39,638 bases of DNA from Methylocystis sp. Lineage in GTDB: Bacteria; Pseudomonadota; Alphaproteobacteria; Rhizobiales; Beijerinckiaceae. Below, in pieces: positions 1 through 8,512 of the stretch (positions are counted from its first letter, which is position 1; each line of letters opens with the position of its first letter). The stretch is from assembly GCA_020252485.1 (NCBI GenBank), contig JADCCX010000027.1, positions 1-39,638 on the forward strand, read 5' to 3'. The position numbers and the translations under genes are program-made. A model generated the notes under the pieces. It was not told the origin of the DNA, did no database searches, and saw nothing but the letters and a program-made list of their open reading frames with translations.

Positions 1-358
1 ACTCACCTGGCCCCTCATCCGCCCTCCATTGCATTCGGGCGACTTCTCCCCGCTTCATATCGGGCTTGCCCGATATGAACACCGAGATCTGCGTAAGTCG
101 GGTAAACCCGACTTACGGGCGGGGAGAAGATGTGAGCAGCGTTGCACAAATTCCCTCTCCCCGTCCTTACGGGGAGAGGGTCAGGGTTAGGGGCATGGTG
201 ATGGAGCGCGGAGGAAACTCACCCAGCCCCTCATCCGCCCTCCATTGCATTCGGGCGACTTCTCCCCGTTCACGGGGAGAAGGATTGATCAGCGCCGCGC
301 CAATTCCCCTCCCCGTTGACGGGTACAAGAGGTGAGGAGCGCCTAAACCTTGAGCAGA
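1..358. repeat. Tandem palindromic intergenic repeats, no gene
   Basis: No coding gene is supported here. A 42-base block is repeated identically at 11-52 and 227-268. In the second copy it ends in a hairpin with 10-bp arms (259-282, loop TTCA). In the first copy the equivalent arms (43-53 and 119-129) are 65 bases apart and enclose two further perfect hairpins: 54-64 with 69-79 (11 bp, loop CTTG) and 93-102 with 107-116 (10 bp, loop TAAA). A further perfect 12-bp hairpin lies at 153-180. Sequence after each block is also related (around 140-175 and 288-322), so this is a two-unit tandem array. It lies downstream of the minus-strand catabolic operon and could terminate transcripts, although no T-run is evident. 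Confidence 0.85.
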
Positions 359-1297
359 CTATGCAAACAGGCTCTTGGGCAGCATGCCGTGGATGCCCTT
401 CGACGTGTTGACGGTCTGCGTCACATGGAAATCGACGCCCACGCTGCACAGCGTGTAGGCATCGAGCCGCGAGAGATTCTTCGTGCTGACCAGATAATCG
501 ATCATATCCTTGAGCGCGATTTCCATGCAGCGGTCGAGGCTGGCGTCGAAGCCCATGGTGATGACATGGGTCGGGGTTTCGGCCCGCGGATTGGCGAGGG
601 TCAGATCCTTGCGGAGGATGAACTCGAAAGTGCCTTGCAAGGCCGTCTCGATGGCCGTGAGGCAGACCTCGCCGTCGCCCTGCGCGCCATGGCCGTCACC
701 GCAGGAGAAATTACCCCCCGGCACATGCACGGGAAGGTAGAGCGTCGCGCCTGCGGCAAGCTGCTTGTTGTCGATGTTGCCGCCGAAGGCGCGGGGGATG
801 ACGGAGGTGCAGCGGCCCCAGCTCCTGGGCGGGGCGACGCCCATGATGCCGAAGAAGGGCTTGAGCGGAATGTCGACGCCGAACGGCAACCTGCCGATCA
901 TCGCCTCGCGGTCGAGCGGAATGGTGAGGATGCGCCCTTCCGGAAACGCGTCCGGGAGCGTTCCGCCCAGCGGACGGATGAAGTTGAACCCCCAATCCTG
1001 GCGCAGCTGGACATCCTTGATCCTGACCTCCAGCACATCGCCGGGCATGGCCCCTTCGATCGCCACCGGCCCGGTGAGGATATGCGGCGCGCCCGCGAAA
1101 CGCTCGCAATGCTTGTGCACCTCGAAGAGTTCGGGCGGCGTATGGAAGGGCGGGGGCGGCACCATCTCCGGCGCGCCAGTCAGCGTGTCGATGGTGACGG
1201 TATCGCCGCTCTTGATGGTCAGCAGCGAAGCCCTTGCGGCCTCGAAATAGCCCCAGTGGCAATGGGCGGCGCTGGCTTTCAGATGATGGTGGGTCAT
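359..1297 (-). CDS. Acetamidase/formamidase family amidohydrolase
   Basis: This 312-residue protein belongs to the FmdA/AmdA family, which hydrolyses short-chain amides (formamide, acetamide) to ammonia and the acid in the cytoplasm. The family appearance rests on the motif GDGHGAQGDGEVC in the second half, the segment QDWGFNFIRPLGG, and a length close to the usual 300-400. The ATG at 1297 is preferred because AGGA lies six bases upstream; the ATG two codons earlier (1303) would sit directly on that site. It is the last gene of the minus-strand catabolic operon, 55 bases after the cupin gene, which suggests it removes nitrogen from an amide released late in the pathway. The exact substrate is unknown. 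Family assignment is firm; the role in this pathway is inferred from position. Confidence 0.88.
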   Translation of the reverse strand: MTHHHLKASAAHCHWGYFEAARASLLTIKSGDTVTIDTLTGAPEMVPPPPFHTPPELFEVHKHCERFAGAPHILTGPVAIEGAMPGDVLEVRIKDVQLRQDWGFNFIRPLGGTLPDAFPEGRILTIPLDREAMIGRLPFGVDIPLKPFFGIMGVAPPRSWGRCTSVIPRAFGGNIDNKQLAAGATLYLPVHVPGGNFSCGDGHGAQGDGEVCLTAIETALQGTFEFILRKDLTLANPRAETPTHVITMGFDASLDRCMEIALKDMIDYLVSTKNLSRLDAYTLCSVGVDFHVTQTVNTSKGIHGMLPKSLFA

Positions 1298-1352
1298 TGG
1301 CATTCCTGTCCAAAAAACTGTTCAAGCAAGATGTGCTGTTCGCCGGAACCGC

Positions 1353-1775
1353 TCAAGCGGTCAAGGTCCGGATGTCGAGGGCGTCCAGCGGTTCCGCCTG
1401 GCCGCTGCGCACCAGTTCCGCAAATCCCTCGTTGGGCAGCATGAAGGTGATGCAATAGAGTCGGCCCTCGCCCGTATTGGTGACGATATGCTCGTTGCCG
1501 GGCGGAACGGAGAGGAAGTCGCCTTTCCTGATCGGCACATTCTTGCCGCCGCAGGTGGCGACGCCCTCGCCTTCCAGCACATAGAAGACTTCGTAGGCAT
1601 CATGATGGATGTTGGGCGGCGTTGCGCCTCCCTTGTCGAAGACCTCGACGAAGCCGAGGAACGGCACGTTGTCCTTGATGGGATCGATGAACAGAGCCAT
1701 GCGGTTGGTGTCGCCGGGCTTGATCCGGAACGTATCGAAATCCCTGGGCGAGCGCAGAATGACGGGATCGGTCAC
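1353..1775 (-). CDS. Cupin-domain protein
   Basis: A 140-residue single-domain cupin. The two conserved motifs are visible: a histidine/glutamate motif around residues 56-70 (NIHHDAYEVFYVLEGEG) and the second motif PPGNEHIV near residue 94, which together usually bind a metal inside a beta-barrel. The start is a GTG with AGGAGG five bases upstream, a strong ribosome site. It lies between the amidohydrolase and the acetamidase genes in the catabolic operon. Cupins in such operons may be isomerases, lyases, dioxygenases or ligand sensors, and the sequence does not decide among these. Its metal-binding histidines are retained, so catalysis is possible. Function should be treated as unknown. Confidence 0.85.
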   Translation of the reverse strand: MTDPVILRSPRDFDTFRIKPGDTNRMALFIDPIKDNVPFLGFVEVFDKGGATPPNIHHDAYEVFYVLEGEGVATCGGKNVPIRKGDFLSVPPGNEHIVTNTGEGRLYCITFMLPNEGFAELVRSGQAEPLDALDIRTLTA

Positions 1776-1890
1776 TTTATCCTCCTTCGAATAGGTTTGG
1801 ATGGGCGACCAGGCCTGGCCAACGCAAGAGGCGGTGGCGGCGAAAGACAGACAGGATTGTCGTCAGCATATCCTGCGGCTCCGTGAAGGC

Positions 1891-3336
1891 TCAGCAGCAA
1901 CCGATACGGTCGCGGTAATAGGCGATAAGGCCCGCATCGAGATGCGGCCAGGCCGCAAGGAAGCCTTCGCGCATCGGCATCTGCGCCCGGTAGCGCTGCC
2001 GCATCTCCTCTTCCAGAGCGGGCAGATCGACGCCCAGCACACGGCCATCCTCGACGATCACCTTGCCGTCGGCCACGACGCGCTTGATATGGGCGCGGGC
2101 GGCGCGGGCGAAAAGGTAATCCAGCGGATCGACCGGCATGACCTGATCCCGGTCCAGCAGATCGAGATCGAGCTCGACGAAGTCAGCCGCCGCAGCCTCG
2201 GCGATCACGGCGGCGCCGGCGCAGCCATTCGCGGTCCGGCCATGGCTGACGGCGTCCAGGAGATACTTTTCCCGCGCGACATTCTCCTCGTAGCCCCAGC
2301 CGGCATGCAGGAAATGCCCGAGACGGATTTCGCGGAGCATATCGTCGTCCTCGTCGAAGGCCGCGCCGTCGAGGCCCACCGCCACCTTGCAGCCCATGCG
2401 GATCGCCTTGCCGATGGGCGCGATGCCCGAGCGCAGATGCAGATTCGAGCTCGCGTTGGTCGCAATGATCGCGCCCGATTCGGCGATCAATTCCAGATCC
2501 TCGTCATTGGCCCAGACGCAATGCGCCAGCGTCAGACGCGGCGAGAGCAGGCCGATCTCCTTCAGATAGCGCGCCGCGCCTTGAGGTGCATGTTTGTCCG
2601 CCCATTCGCGCTGGTAGCGCGTTTCCAGGAAATGCATGTGGATGCGTCGGCCCGTGCGCTCGGAGGCCTCGGCGATGGCCTCCAGCAGCGGGCGGGAGCA
2701 CCATTGCATGCCGTTCGGCCCATATTGCACGTTGAACCGGGCGCTGTGGACCGCGGCGGCGGTCGCCTCCACCAGCTCCATCTGCGCCTTCACCGGCGGC
2801 AGAGGAGCGCAAAACAACGCCTCGATCTCGCGCCGCGCCTCGGAGGGCAATCCCGCCAACAGAGCGGAATGGTCGCCATAGACGAGCGGGTTCATGTCGC
2901 GCATGGCGACCGCAAAGGCAACCTGCACCCCCACATCGGCGGCGGCGGCCGCGACGCGCTGCACTTCTTCGGGATAGGGCATCAGCCCGTGGGCGCGCGT
3001 GTAATGCGCCATGATCGAGGTGCAGCCCGAGCGCGCGGCGCGGGCCAGAGGCGCGGCGGCCGCTACGTAGGCATTCTGCGGCGTCATGGCCGGCAGGCGC
3101 AGCAGCCAGCTCTCCAGCGGCTTGCCCGCCGCGCCGAAGGAGGTGGGCGAAAGCGGCCTGACATGATCATGCGCGTTGGCGAAGGCCGGCACGAAGAAGC
3201 TCTTCGCCGCTCCGCCATGGCCGCGCAACCCGGCGATCCGGCCGTCGCGCACATCGAATGTTCCGGGCACGCTCCCGCCGGCCCCATCGAGCAGAATGCC
3301 GCCGTAAGGTCCGGCGGCGCTCGTCAATTCCGGCAT
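1891..3336 (-). CDS. Amidohydrolase, TrzN/AtzB/guanine-deaminase-like
   Basis: A 481-residue metal-dependent hydrolase of the amidohydrolase superfamily, in the branch that deaminates or dechlorinates nitrogen heterocycles (AtzA/AtzB/TrzN, SAH deaminase, guanine deaminase). Metal ligands are visible: His56 and His58 in NAHDH, a His in HFLET followed three residues later by the acidic residue, a His in LAHC, and an Asp in VGLDGAAFDED. The motif TNASSN after the fourth ligand matches the TNPxSN seen in the deaminase branch. It would act on a cytoplasmic substrate delivered by the ABC transporter encoded just upstream. No strong ribosome site is seen before the start at 3336. The substrate cannot be deduced; a triazine, pterin, purine or pyrimidine amino group are all possible. 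Confidence 0.88.
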   Translation of the reverse strand: MPELTSAAGPYGGILLDGAGGSVPGTFDVRDGRIAGLRGHGGAAKSFFVPAFANAHDHVRPLSPTSFGAAGKPLESWLLRLPAMTPQNAYVAAAAPLARAARSGCTSIMAHYTRAHGLMPYPEEVQRVAAAAADVGVQVAFAVAMRDMNPLVYGDHSALLAGLPSEARREIEALFCAPLPPVKAQMELVEATAAAVHSARFNVQYGPNGMQWCSRPLLEAIAEASERTGRRIHMHFLETRYQREWADKHAPQGAARYLKEIGLLSPRLTLAHCVWANDEDLELIAESGAIIATNASSNLHLRSGIAPIGKAIRMGCKVAVGLDGAAFDEDDDMLREIRLGHFLHAGWGYEENVAREKYLLDAVSHGRTANGCAGAAVIAEAAAADFVELDLDLLDRDQVMPVDPLDYLFARAARAHIKRVVADGKVIVEDGRVLGVDLPALEEEMRQRYRAQMPMREGFLAAWPHLDAGLIAYYRDRIGCC

Positions 3337-3429
3337 GGCGATGATCTTTCGGAACGTCGGTCAAGGGGTTTGCCGGGCCGCCCTCCCCGCCTGGAGGTGG
3401 AGAGGCGAGAGCGGCCGGGCAGCGTCACA

Positions 3430-4473
3430 TCAGTTCGTCATCATTTTCACAGTGCGCTCGGCCACCGGGGGCAGGAACGAGCGGTTGAAGACCTGGTCGG
3501 CCTTCGGCAGCGCCGTCAGGCCATAGGCCTCGCCGACGTAGCCGATCGCCTTGGTCATGCGGTCATCCTTGATGTCGCCGAAGCCGATTTCCGCGGCTTC
3601 CTTCGACAGCATCAGATTCTTGAACGCATATTGCAGGCGGCGCTTCTCGACGTCGCGGTTCAGAAGCGGCTCGCGCTTCATCAGGGCGTCGATGGCGGCA
3701 TCCGGATTGGCGATCGTGTCCATCAGCGCCTTGTTGATGGCCTTGACGAGGCCCTTCACTGCCGCCGGATTGTCCTTCAGCAGCTTGGGCGAGACCATGA
3801 CGCCGTTGGAGTAGATGTCGACGCCGTAATCGCCGAAGTTCATCCAGCGGAAGTCCTTGTCCGGATCGAGCTTCATGCCGACGAGATTCATGTAGCTGGT
3901 GGCGGTGAAGATCATCGAGCCGTTCACCTGATCCTGCACGAGCATCTGCTCCTGGAGGTTGGGCGCCATGTTCAGCACCTCGATCTTCGAGGCATCGACG
4001 CCGTTGAGCTTGGCGAAGACAGGAAACAGCCTGGTGGTGGCGGAGCCCGCCGGGCCGCCGAGCTTCTTGCCTTCAAGATCCTTGGGCGTCCTGATCGGCG
4101 AGTTTGCCTTCAGCACGATGCCGAAGGGCGGCTGGTTGTAGATCATATAGACCATGGTCGGCGTATCCGCCGGCTTGCTCGGGGCGTTCTGGATGATGGC
4201 GTTCACATCGCCGAAGCCGGCGTCATAAGCGCCGGACATGATGCGGTTGACGGTGGCGGCCGAGCCCTCGCCCTGATCGACTGTGACATCCAGCTTTTCG
4301 GCGGCGAAATAGCCCTTGTCGATAGCGAGATAGTACCAGCTGTGCATCGCCTGGTACTTCCAGTCGAGCGTGAATTTGATCTTGGTCATCTCCTGCGCGG
4401 AGGCGGCGGAACCAAGCCCGAGCGCCACGGCTCCGGCCATGATTGCGGTCGTAAAGGTGCGGCGATTGAACAT
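3430..4473 (-). CDS. ABC transporter substrate-binding protein, NMT1/THI5-like (copy 1)
   Basis: A 347-residue periplasmic binding protein of the NMT1/SsuA/ThiY type. The start at 4473 gives an N-terminus with a twin-arginine-like signal (NRRTF, then a hydrophobic stretch, cleavage near ASAQ). The open frame continues upstream into the permease gene but without signal-peptide character. Family hallmarks are FTLDWKYQ after the signal, DQGEGSAA, GAYDAGFGD and PIRTPKDLEGKKLGG. It follows the permease gene by 77 bases. It is clearly paralogous to the binding protein at 8513-9556: both are 347 residues and they share many blocks along the whole length. Known members bind hydroxymethylpyrimidine, formylaminopyrimidine, taurine or sulfonates. 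In this context a pyrimidine- or ureide-like ligand is likely, but this is inference. Confidence 0.92.
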   Translation of the reverse strand: MFNRRTFTTAIMAGAVALGLGSAASAQEMTKIKFTLDWKYQAMHSWYYLAIDKGYFAAEKLDVTVDQGEGSAATVNRIMSGAYDAGFGDVNAIIQNAPSKPADTPTMVYMIYNQPPFGIVLKANSPIRTPKDLEGKKLGGPAGSATTRLFPVFAKLNGVDASKIEVLNMAPNLQEQMLVQDQVNGSMIFTATSYMNLVGMKLDPDKDFRWMNFGDYGVDIYSNGVMVSPKLLKDNPAAVKGLVKAINKALMDTIANPDAAIDALMKREPLLNRDVEKRRLQYAFKNLMLSKEAAEIGFGDIKDDRMTKAIGYVGEAYGLTALPKADQVFNRSFLPPVAERTVKMMTN

Positions 4474-4550
4474 CTTCAAGCTCCCTGGGCCCGCAGTTTG
4501 CGGGCGATTGACAACACGGGTGAACCTTCCCTCCCGGCCGTTCGCGCCCG

Positions 4551-5327
4551 TCACGCGACAGCCAGATCCGTCTTGCGCATGGCCCAGCCCGCCACACGCC
4601 GCTCGATGAGCGAGAAAATCACGTAAAGTCCGACCCCCAGGAACGCGAGCAGGAAGAGCCCGGCGAAGACCAAAGGCACATTGAAGTTGGAGGATGCGAT
4701 CATCATCAGGTTGCCGATGCCGCGGTTGGAGGCGACCGTTTCCGACAGCACCGTGCCGACGAAGGCGAGCGTGATCGCCACTTTCAGCGAGGCGAAGAAA
4801 TAGGGCATCGCGCGCGGCAGGCTGACGTTCCACAGCACATCCCACCTGCTGGCGCCCAGCGCCTTCAGAACGTCCTCGAGTTCGGGCTCTGTCGTCGCCA
4901 ACCCGGTCGCCACATTGACCACGATGGGGAAGACGCAGATCACCATGGAGGTCAGGATGGCCGGTGTCGTGCCGGCGCCGAACCACAGGACGAAGATCGG
5001 CACGACCGCCACCTTGGGGATCGAGGAGAAGCCGACCAGCAGCGGGTAGGCGGTGTCATAGGCGACCTTCGAGGTGCCGATAAGGAGGCCCAGCGCCACG
5101 CCGATGATCACGCCGAGGCCGAAGCCCACCATCGTCGTGTAGAGCGTCTGGATCAGGTGCGGGCGTATGCCGGGGAAATACTCGATCATCGCAGCCATGA
5201 TCACGGTCGGCCGGGGAAGGATGATCTCCTTCACGCCGAAGACGATGCAGGCGACTTCCCAGATCACGAAGAACAGGACGATCAGTCCCGCCGATTTGAG
5301 CTTCTGGGTCGTGGTCTCGGAAAACAT
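4551..5327 (-). CDS. ABC transporter permease, SsuC/ThiX-like
   Basis: A 258-residue inner-membrane permease of the BPD/SsuC type with about six hydrophobic segments, beginning LIVLFFVIWEVACIVFGV. The cytoplasmic EAA loop that docks to the ATPase is visible around residues 155-175 (LEDVLKALGASRWDVLW, followed by a conserved G and LP). The ATG at 5327 has AGGAG seven bases upstream; a GTG immediately before it is an alternative. It starts 11 bases after the ATPase gene and is followed by the gene for binding protein copy 1, so these three genes form a complete importer. No second permease exists for binding protein copy 2, which suggests that both binding proteins feed this channel. Confidence 0.92.
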   Translation of the reverse strand: MFSETTTQKLKSAGLIVLFFVIWEVACIVFGVKEIILPRPTVIMAAMIEYFPGIRPHLIQTLYTTMVGFGLGVIIGVALGLLIGTSKVAYDTAYPLLVGFSSIPKVAVVPIFVLWFGAGTTPAILTSMVICVFPIVVNVATGLATTEPELEDVLKALGASRWDVLWNVSLPRAMPYFFASLKVAITLAFVGTVLSETVASNRGIGNLMMIASSNFNVPLVFAGLFLLAFLGVGLYVIFSLIERRVAGWAMRKTDLAVA

Positions 5328-5338
5328 CACGTTGCTCC

Positions 5339-6232
5339 TCAGGCCGCCGCGCGGGCGTCAACGATGAGCGACCGCAGCTTCTGCGTCAGCGTCACGAACG
5401 CCGGCTCATAGGTCATGTCGAGCGTGCGGGGCCGGGCGAAGGGCACCTGTTCATCGGCGATCACACGGCCGGGCCGGGCGCTCATCACGCAGATCCGTGT
5501 GGCGAGATAGGCGGATTCGCGCAGGTCATGGGTGACGAGCAGCACGGTGGGCCGGTGATCCATCCAGAGCTTCTGGAGGATGTCCCACAATTCCTCGCGG
5601 GTGAATTGATCGAGAGCGCCGAAGGGCTCATCCAGCAGCAAAAGGGCGGGCTCATGGATGAGAGCCCGGCAGAGATTCGAGCGCTGCAGCATGCCGCCCG
5701 AAAGCTGCCAGGGAAACTTGTCGCCGAAGCCTTTCAGGCCGACCTTTTCCAGGAGGGCTTCGGCCTTATCGCGGTATTCGGTTTTCTTCTTGGCGGCGTA
5801 GGACGAACGGTAGGGCTCCACGATCTTCAGCGGCAGCATGATGTTGTCGCGGATCGTCAGCCAGGGCAGCATCGTCGGGTTCTGGAAGGCCATGCCGATG
5901 CCGACCTTCTCGGCGCCGGCCTCCCGTCCGCCCACGAAGATATGGCCGGTGGACGGACGGATCAGGTTGGAGACGAGCTTGAGGATCGTCGATTTGCCGC
6001 AGCCGGAGGGGCCGACGAGCGCCACGAAATCCCCCTTGGCGATATCGAGCGTCGTCTCCGAGAGCGCGCGAACAGCATTCTCGCCCCTGCCGTAGGTGAT
6101 CGTCACCTTTTCGAGCTGGATGACAGGCGTCGGTCGAAGGGCGGAATCGTCAACGGGCGCTTCGAGCGACACATTATCCTCGGCAGATGCGATGCGGGCC
6201 ATGGGTTTCATGCGCCGCTTAAAGCAACGCAC
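5339..6232 (-). CDS. ABC transporter ATP-binding protein, SsuB/TauB/ThiZ-like
   Basis: A nitrate/sulfonate/taurine-type ABC ATPase of up to 297 residues. Walker A is VGPSGCGKST, the Q-loop is AFQNPTMLPWLTI, the signature is LSGGMLQR, Walker B is LLLLDEPFGALD, and the switch histidine is in VTHDLRE. MLQR replaces the more frequent MRQR in the signature, a small deviation. The start is uncertain: the longest frame begins with GTG at 6232, while ATG codons at 6211 and 6202 are also in frame and the last (MARIAS) gives the more usual length. It lies between the cyclic amidase gene (35 bases or more upstream) and the permease gene (11 bases downstream). It powers uptake of the pathway substrate. 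Confidence 0.92.
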   Translation of the reverse strand: MRCFKRRMKPMARIASAEDNVSLEAPVDDSALRPTPVIQLEKVTITYGRGENAVRALSETTLDIAKGDFVALVGPSGCGKSTILKLVSNLIRPSTGHIFVGGREAGAEKVGIGMAFQNPTMLPWLTIRDNIMLPLKIVEPYRSSYAAKKKTEYRDKAEALLEKVGLKGFGDKFPWQLSGGMLQRSNLCRALIHEPALLLLDEPFGALDQFTREELWDILQKLWMDHRPTVLLVTHDLRESAYLATRICVMSARPGRVIADEQVPFARPRTLDMTYEPAFVTLTQKLRSLIVDARAAA

Positions 6233-6267
6233 GTGCCAAAGCTGAGCAGAACTTCAGATATGCCCGG

Positions 6268-7686
6268 TTAGCGGAGCACGGCGGCCATTGTCTGCTCCGC
6301 ATGCCGTGGTTCGGGCTTCGCCATATGCTGAACCGTATGCACGGAGCGGCCATGGCCGAAACTTTCAGCGACCAATGCACGGTCTTTCATCACGTATTCT
6401 CCGCGTGAAATCGTATGAATCGGCAGGCCCTTGATGTGTTTTCCGTGAAACGGCGTGATGCGCGAACGAAGCGAAGCGAGCTTCGCCTGGTCGATCCTGT
6501 CCTCGCGCGCAAGATCCACGAGGGCGAGATCGGCATGGCTGCCGACGCGGATAGCACCCTTCACTGGATAGAGGCCGAACGCCTTCGCCGGGTTCTCGGC
6601 GGAGATCCGCACGTAATGCTCAAGCGAGAGCTTCCCCTCGCTGACTGCCGTCAGCATCAGCGGCATCTGCGTCTCGACGCCGGGAAAGCCGGCATCGGCC
6701 TGCCAGATATTGGCGCGCGTCTTTTCTTCCGGCGCATGGGGCGCATGATCGGTCGCGATCAGGCCGATCGTGCCATCAAGCAGCGCCTGCCAGATCGCCT
6801 CCTTGTGATGCGGCTCGCGCACCGGCGGATTGACCTTGATGACGGGTCCGAGCCGCGCGTAATCCTCGCTGTCGAGCATCAGGTAGCAGGGGCAGGTCTC
6901 GCCCGTGATATCGACACCGCGAAGCTGCGCCTCCCGCAAGGGCCTGAGCTCATCGGCGGATGAGATATGCAGCACATGGATGCGCGCGCCCGTCCATTCC
7001 GCGAGGACGGCAGCGCGGATGACCGCCTCGATGGCGACGATCGCCGGCCTTGCCGCCAGATGATCGAGCGGCGCATTCCGGTCGGCGGCCATCAGTTTCC
7101 GCTGCCGCCAGGCCATGATCGACGCCGTCTCGGCATGCAGCGAGATGCGATGGCCATGCTTTGCAATGATCTCGAAGCCTTCCAGCATCGCGCCGGTGGA
7201 GGGCGACGGCAGGTTGCCGGTGGTATTGCCCATGAAGCATTTGAAGGCGGCGGCACCGCCCGCGATCAGGCCTTCCAGCTGGTCGATGTTGTCCTCGGCG
7301 AGCAGGCCATAGAGGCCGAAATCGATGCGCGCCGATTTCGCCCGTTCGAATTTGTCCGCCAGCATCTCCGGCGTGCTGGTGGGCGGAAAGGTGTTGGGCA
7401 TCTCGAAAACGGTGGTGACGCCGCCCATGGCGGCGGCGGCTGTGCCCGTGTCCCAATCCTCTTTGTGGGACATGCCGGGATCGCGGAAATGCACATGCAC
7501 ATCGATGGCGCCAGGCATAATGTGAAGGCCGGCGGCATCGAGCGTTTCATGCGCGGCCCCAAGCGCTCCCGGCGCGGCGATGGCGGCGATGACCTCGCCG
7601 CGGATGCCGATATCACCGGCGAAACGGCCCTCCGGCGTGACGATGATGCCGCCGGTGATGGCCAGATCGAAGGGTGCGTGATCCAT
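6268..7686 (-). CDS. Dihydroorotase/hydantoinase-type cyclic amidase
   Basis: A 472-residue amidohydrolase of the dihydroorotase, allantoinase and hydantoinase group, which opens cyclic amides or ureides by hydrolysis. Visible residues are HVHFRDPG for the first two metal-binding histidines, FKCFMG holding the likely carboxylated lysine, SLHAET, HVLHISS and ATDHAPH with the final aspartate. The ATG at 7686 has AAGGA six bases upstream and lies nine bases after the SDR stop codon; the TTG at 7692 is less likely. The operon setting, next to a deaminase, an oxidoreductase and a transporter, argues against a biosynthetic pyrC role and for ring opening of an imported heterocycle. Allantoin, hydantoin, a dihydropyrimidine or a related ring are possible substrates. 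Confidence 0.88.
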   Translation of the reverse strand: MDHAPFDLAITGGIIVTPEGRFAGDIGIRGEVIAAIAAPGALGAAHETLDAAGLHIMPGAIDVHVHFRDPGMSHKEDWDTGTAAAAMGGVTTVFEMPNTFPPTSTPEMLADKFERAKSARIDFGLYGLLAEDNIDQLEGLIAGGAAAFKCFMGNTTGNLPSPSTGAMLEGFEIIAKHGHRISLHAETASIMAWRQRKLMAADRNAPLDHLAARPAIVAIEAVIRAAVLAEWTGARIHVLHISSADELRPLREAQLRGVDITGETCPCYLMLDSEDYARLGPVIKVNPPVREPHHKEAIWQALLDGTIGLIATDHAPHAPEEKTRANIWQADAGFPGVETQMPLMLTAVSEGKLSLEHYVRISAENPAKAFGLYPVKGAIRVGSHADLALVDLAREDRIDQAKLASLRSRITPFHGKHIKGLPIHTISRGEYVMKDRALVAESFGHGRSVHTVQHMAKPEPRHAEQTMAAVLR

Positions 7687-7695
7687 GGCCAATCC

Positions 7696-8490
7696 TTACA
7701 ACGCCGCCCAGCCGCCATCGACCGGCAGATCGACGCCGGTAATCTGGCGGGAGACATCCGAGGCCAGGAACAGGCAGGCGTTGGCGACATCGGCATCGAC
7801 CGTGATCCGCTGCAAGGCGTAATCCTCGGCATGGCGCTTGGCGGCTTCCGCCTCGGAGATGCCGAGCTTTCTCGCCATCGTCGGTACGACCTTTTCGCGA
7901 AAGCGCGGACCGTCGACCATGCCCGGCGCCACGCAATTCACGTTGATATTATATGCGCCGACCTCCAGCGCGAAGCTCTTCGTGATGCCGCGCAGGCCCC
8001 ATTTCGAGGCGGAATAGGCCATGCGCCCCGCCCTGCCCCGCATGCCGAAGGTGCCGCCGACATTGACGATCTTGCCGCTCTTCTGCGCGATCATGAAGGG
8101 TGTGACGGCCCGCATCGTGTGAAAGCAGCCGTTCATGTTGAGCGTTACGATCTCGTCGAATTCCTCGGGGCTGGTCTCCCAGCCGGTCTTGCCCATAGGG
8201 CCGGAGCCGCCCGCGACATTGACGAGAACATCGATGCGGCCGCCATAGGCCTTCGCGGCCTCTCCGGCCATGTTCCCGGCCTCAGCCGCGTTCGTGAGAT
8301 CGCAGGCGATGACGACGGCCTTGCCGCCCTTCGCCCTCACCTCGGCGGCGACGGGCTCGATCGCGCCGGTATCGCGCCCCACGAGCGCCAGCAGGCACCC
8401 CTCCGCCGCGAAAGCATGCGTGATGGCCGCGCCCATTCCCTTGGCAGGCCCGGTGATGACCGCGACCTTGCCTTGAAGACCAAGTTCCAT
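7696..8490 (-). CDS. SDR family NAD(P)-dependent oxidoreductase
   Basis: A 264-residue short-chain dehydrogenase/reductase. The nucleotide-binding glycine motif is TGPAKGMG (residues 13-20), the NAG motif is present as NVAGG (91-95), and the catalytic pair Tyr159 and Lys163 lies in YSASK. The position where the catalytic serine is expected (13 residues before the tyrosine) holds Gly146 in the segment VNVGGTFG, with Thr147 next to it. The usual C-terminal PVDGGWAAL is present. The start at 8490 is supported by GGGG about seven bases upstream. It lies between the genes for binding protein copy 2 and the cyclic amidase, so it probably oxidises or reduces an intermediate before ring opening. Substrate and cofactor preference cannot be read. 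Confidence 0.88.
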   Translation of the reverse strand: MELGLQGKVAVITGPAKGMGAAITHAFAAEGCLLALVGRDTGAIEPVAAEVRAKGGKAVVIACDLTNAAEAGNMAGEAAKAYGGRIDVLVNVAGGSGPMGKTGWETSPEEFDEIVTLNMNGCFHTMRAVTPFMIAQKSGKIVNVGGTFGMRGRAGRMAYSASKWGLRGITKSFALEVGAYNINVNCVAPGMVDGPRFREKVVPTMARKLGISEAEAAKRHAEDYALQRITVDADVANACLFLASDVSRQITGVDLPVDGGWAAL

Positions 8491-8512
8491 GCGTAATCCC
8501 CGTGATTGCCGC

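Noticed and set aside
11-282. Repeated blocks as a possible CRISPR array
   Set aside because: There are only two copies with internal hairpins and unequal spacing, no spacer-repeat periodicity and no cas genes.
1801-4626. A 941-codon open frame on the plus strand opposite the amidohydrolase and binding-protein genes
   Set aside because: Its translation is His/Arg/Asp-rich with no recognisable domain and lies fully antisense to two clear genes; long antisense frames are expected at this GC content.
4474-4986. Upstream extension of the binding protein copy 1 frame
   Set aside because: The extension overlaps the permease gene and lacks protein character; the start at 4473 gives a proper export signal.
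6967-8496. A 509-codon plus-strand open frame opposite the cyclic amidase and SDR genes
   Set aside because: It has low-complexity composition and no motifs, whereas the minus-strand frames carry complete catalytic motifs.
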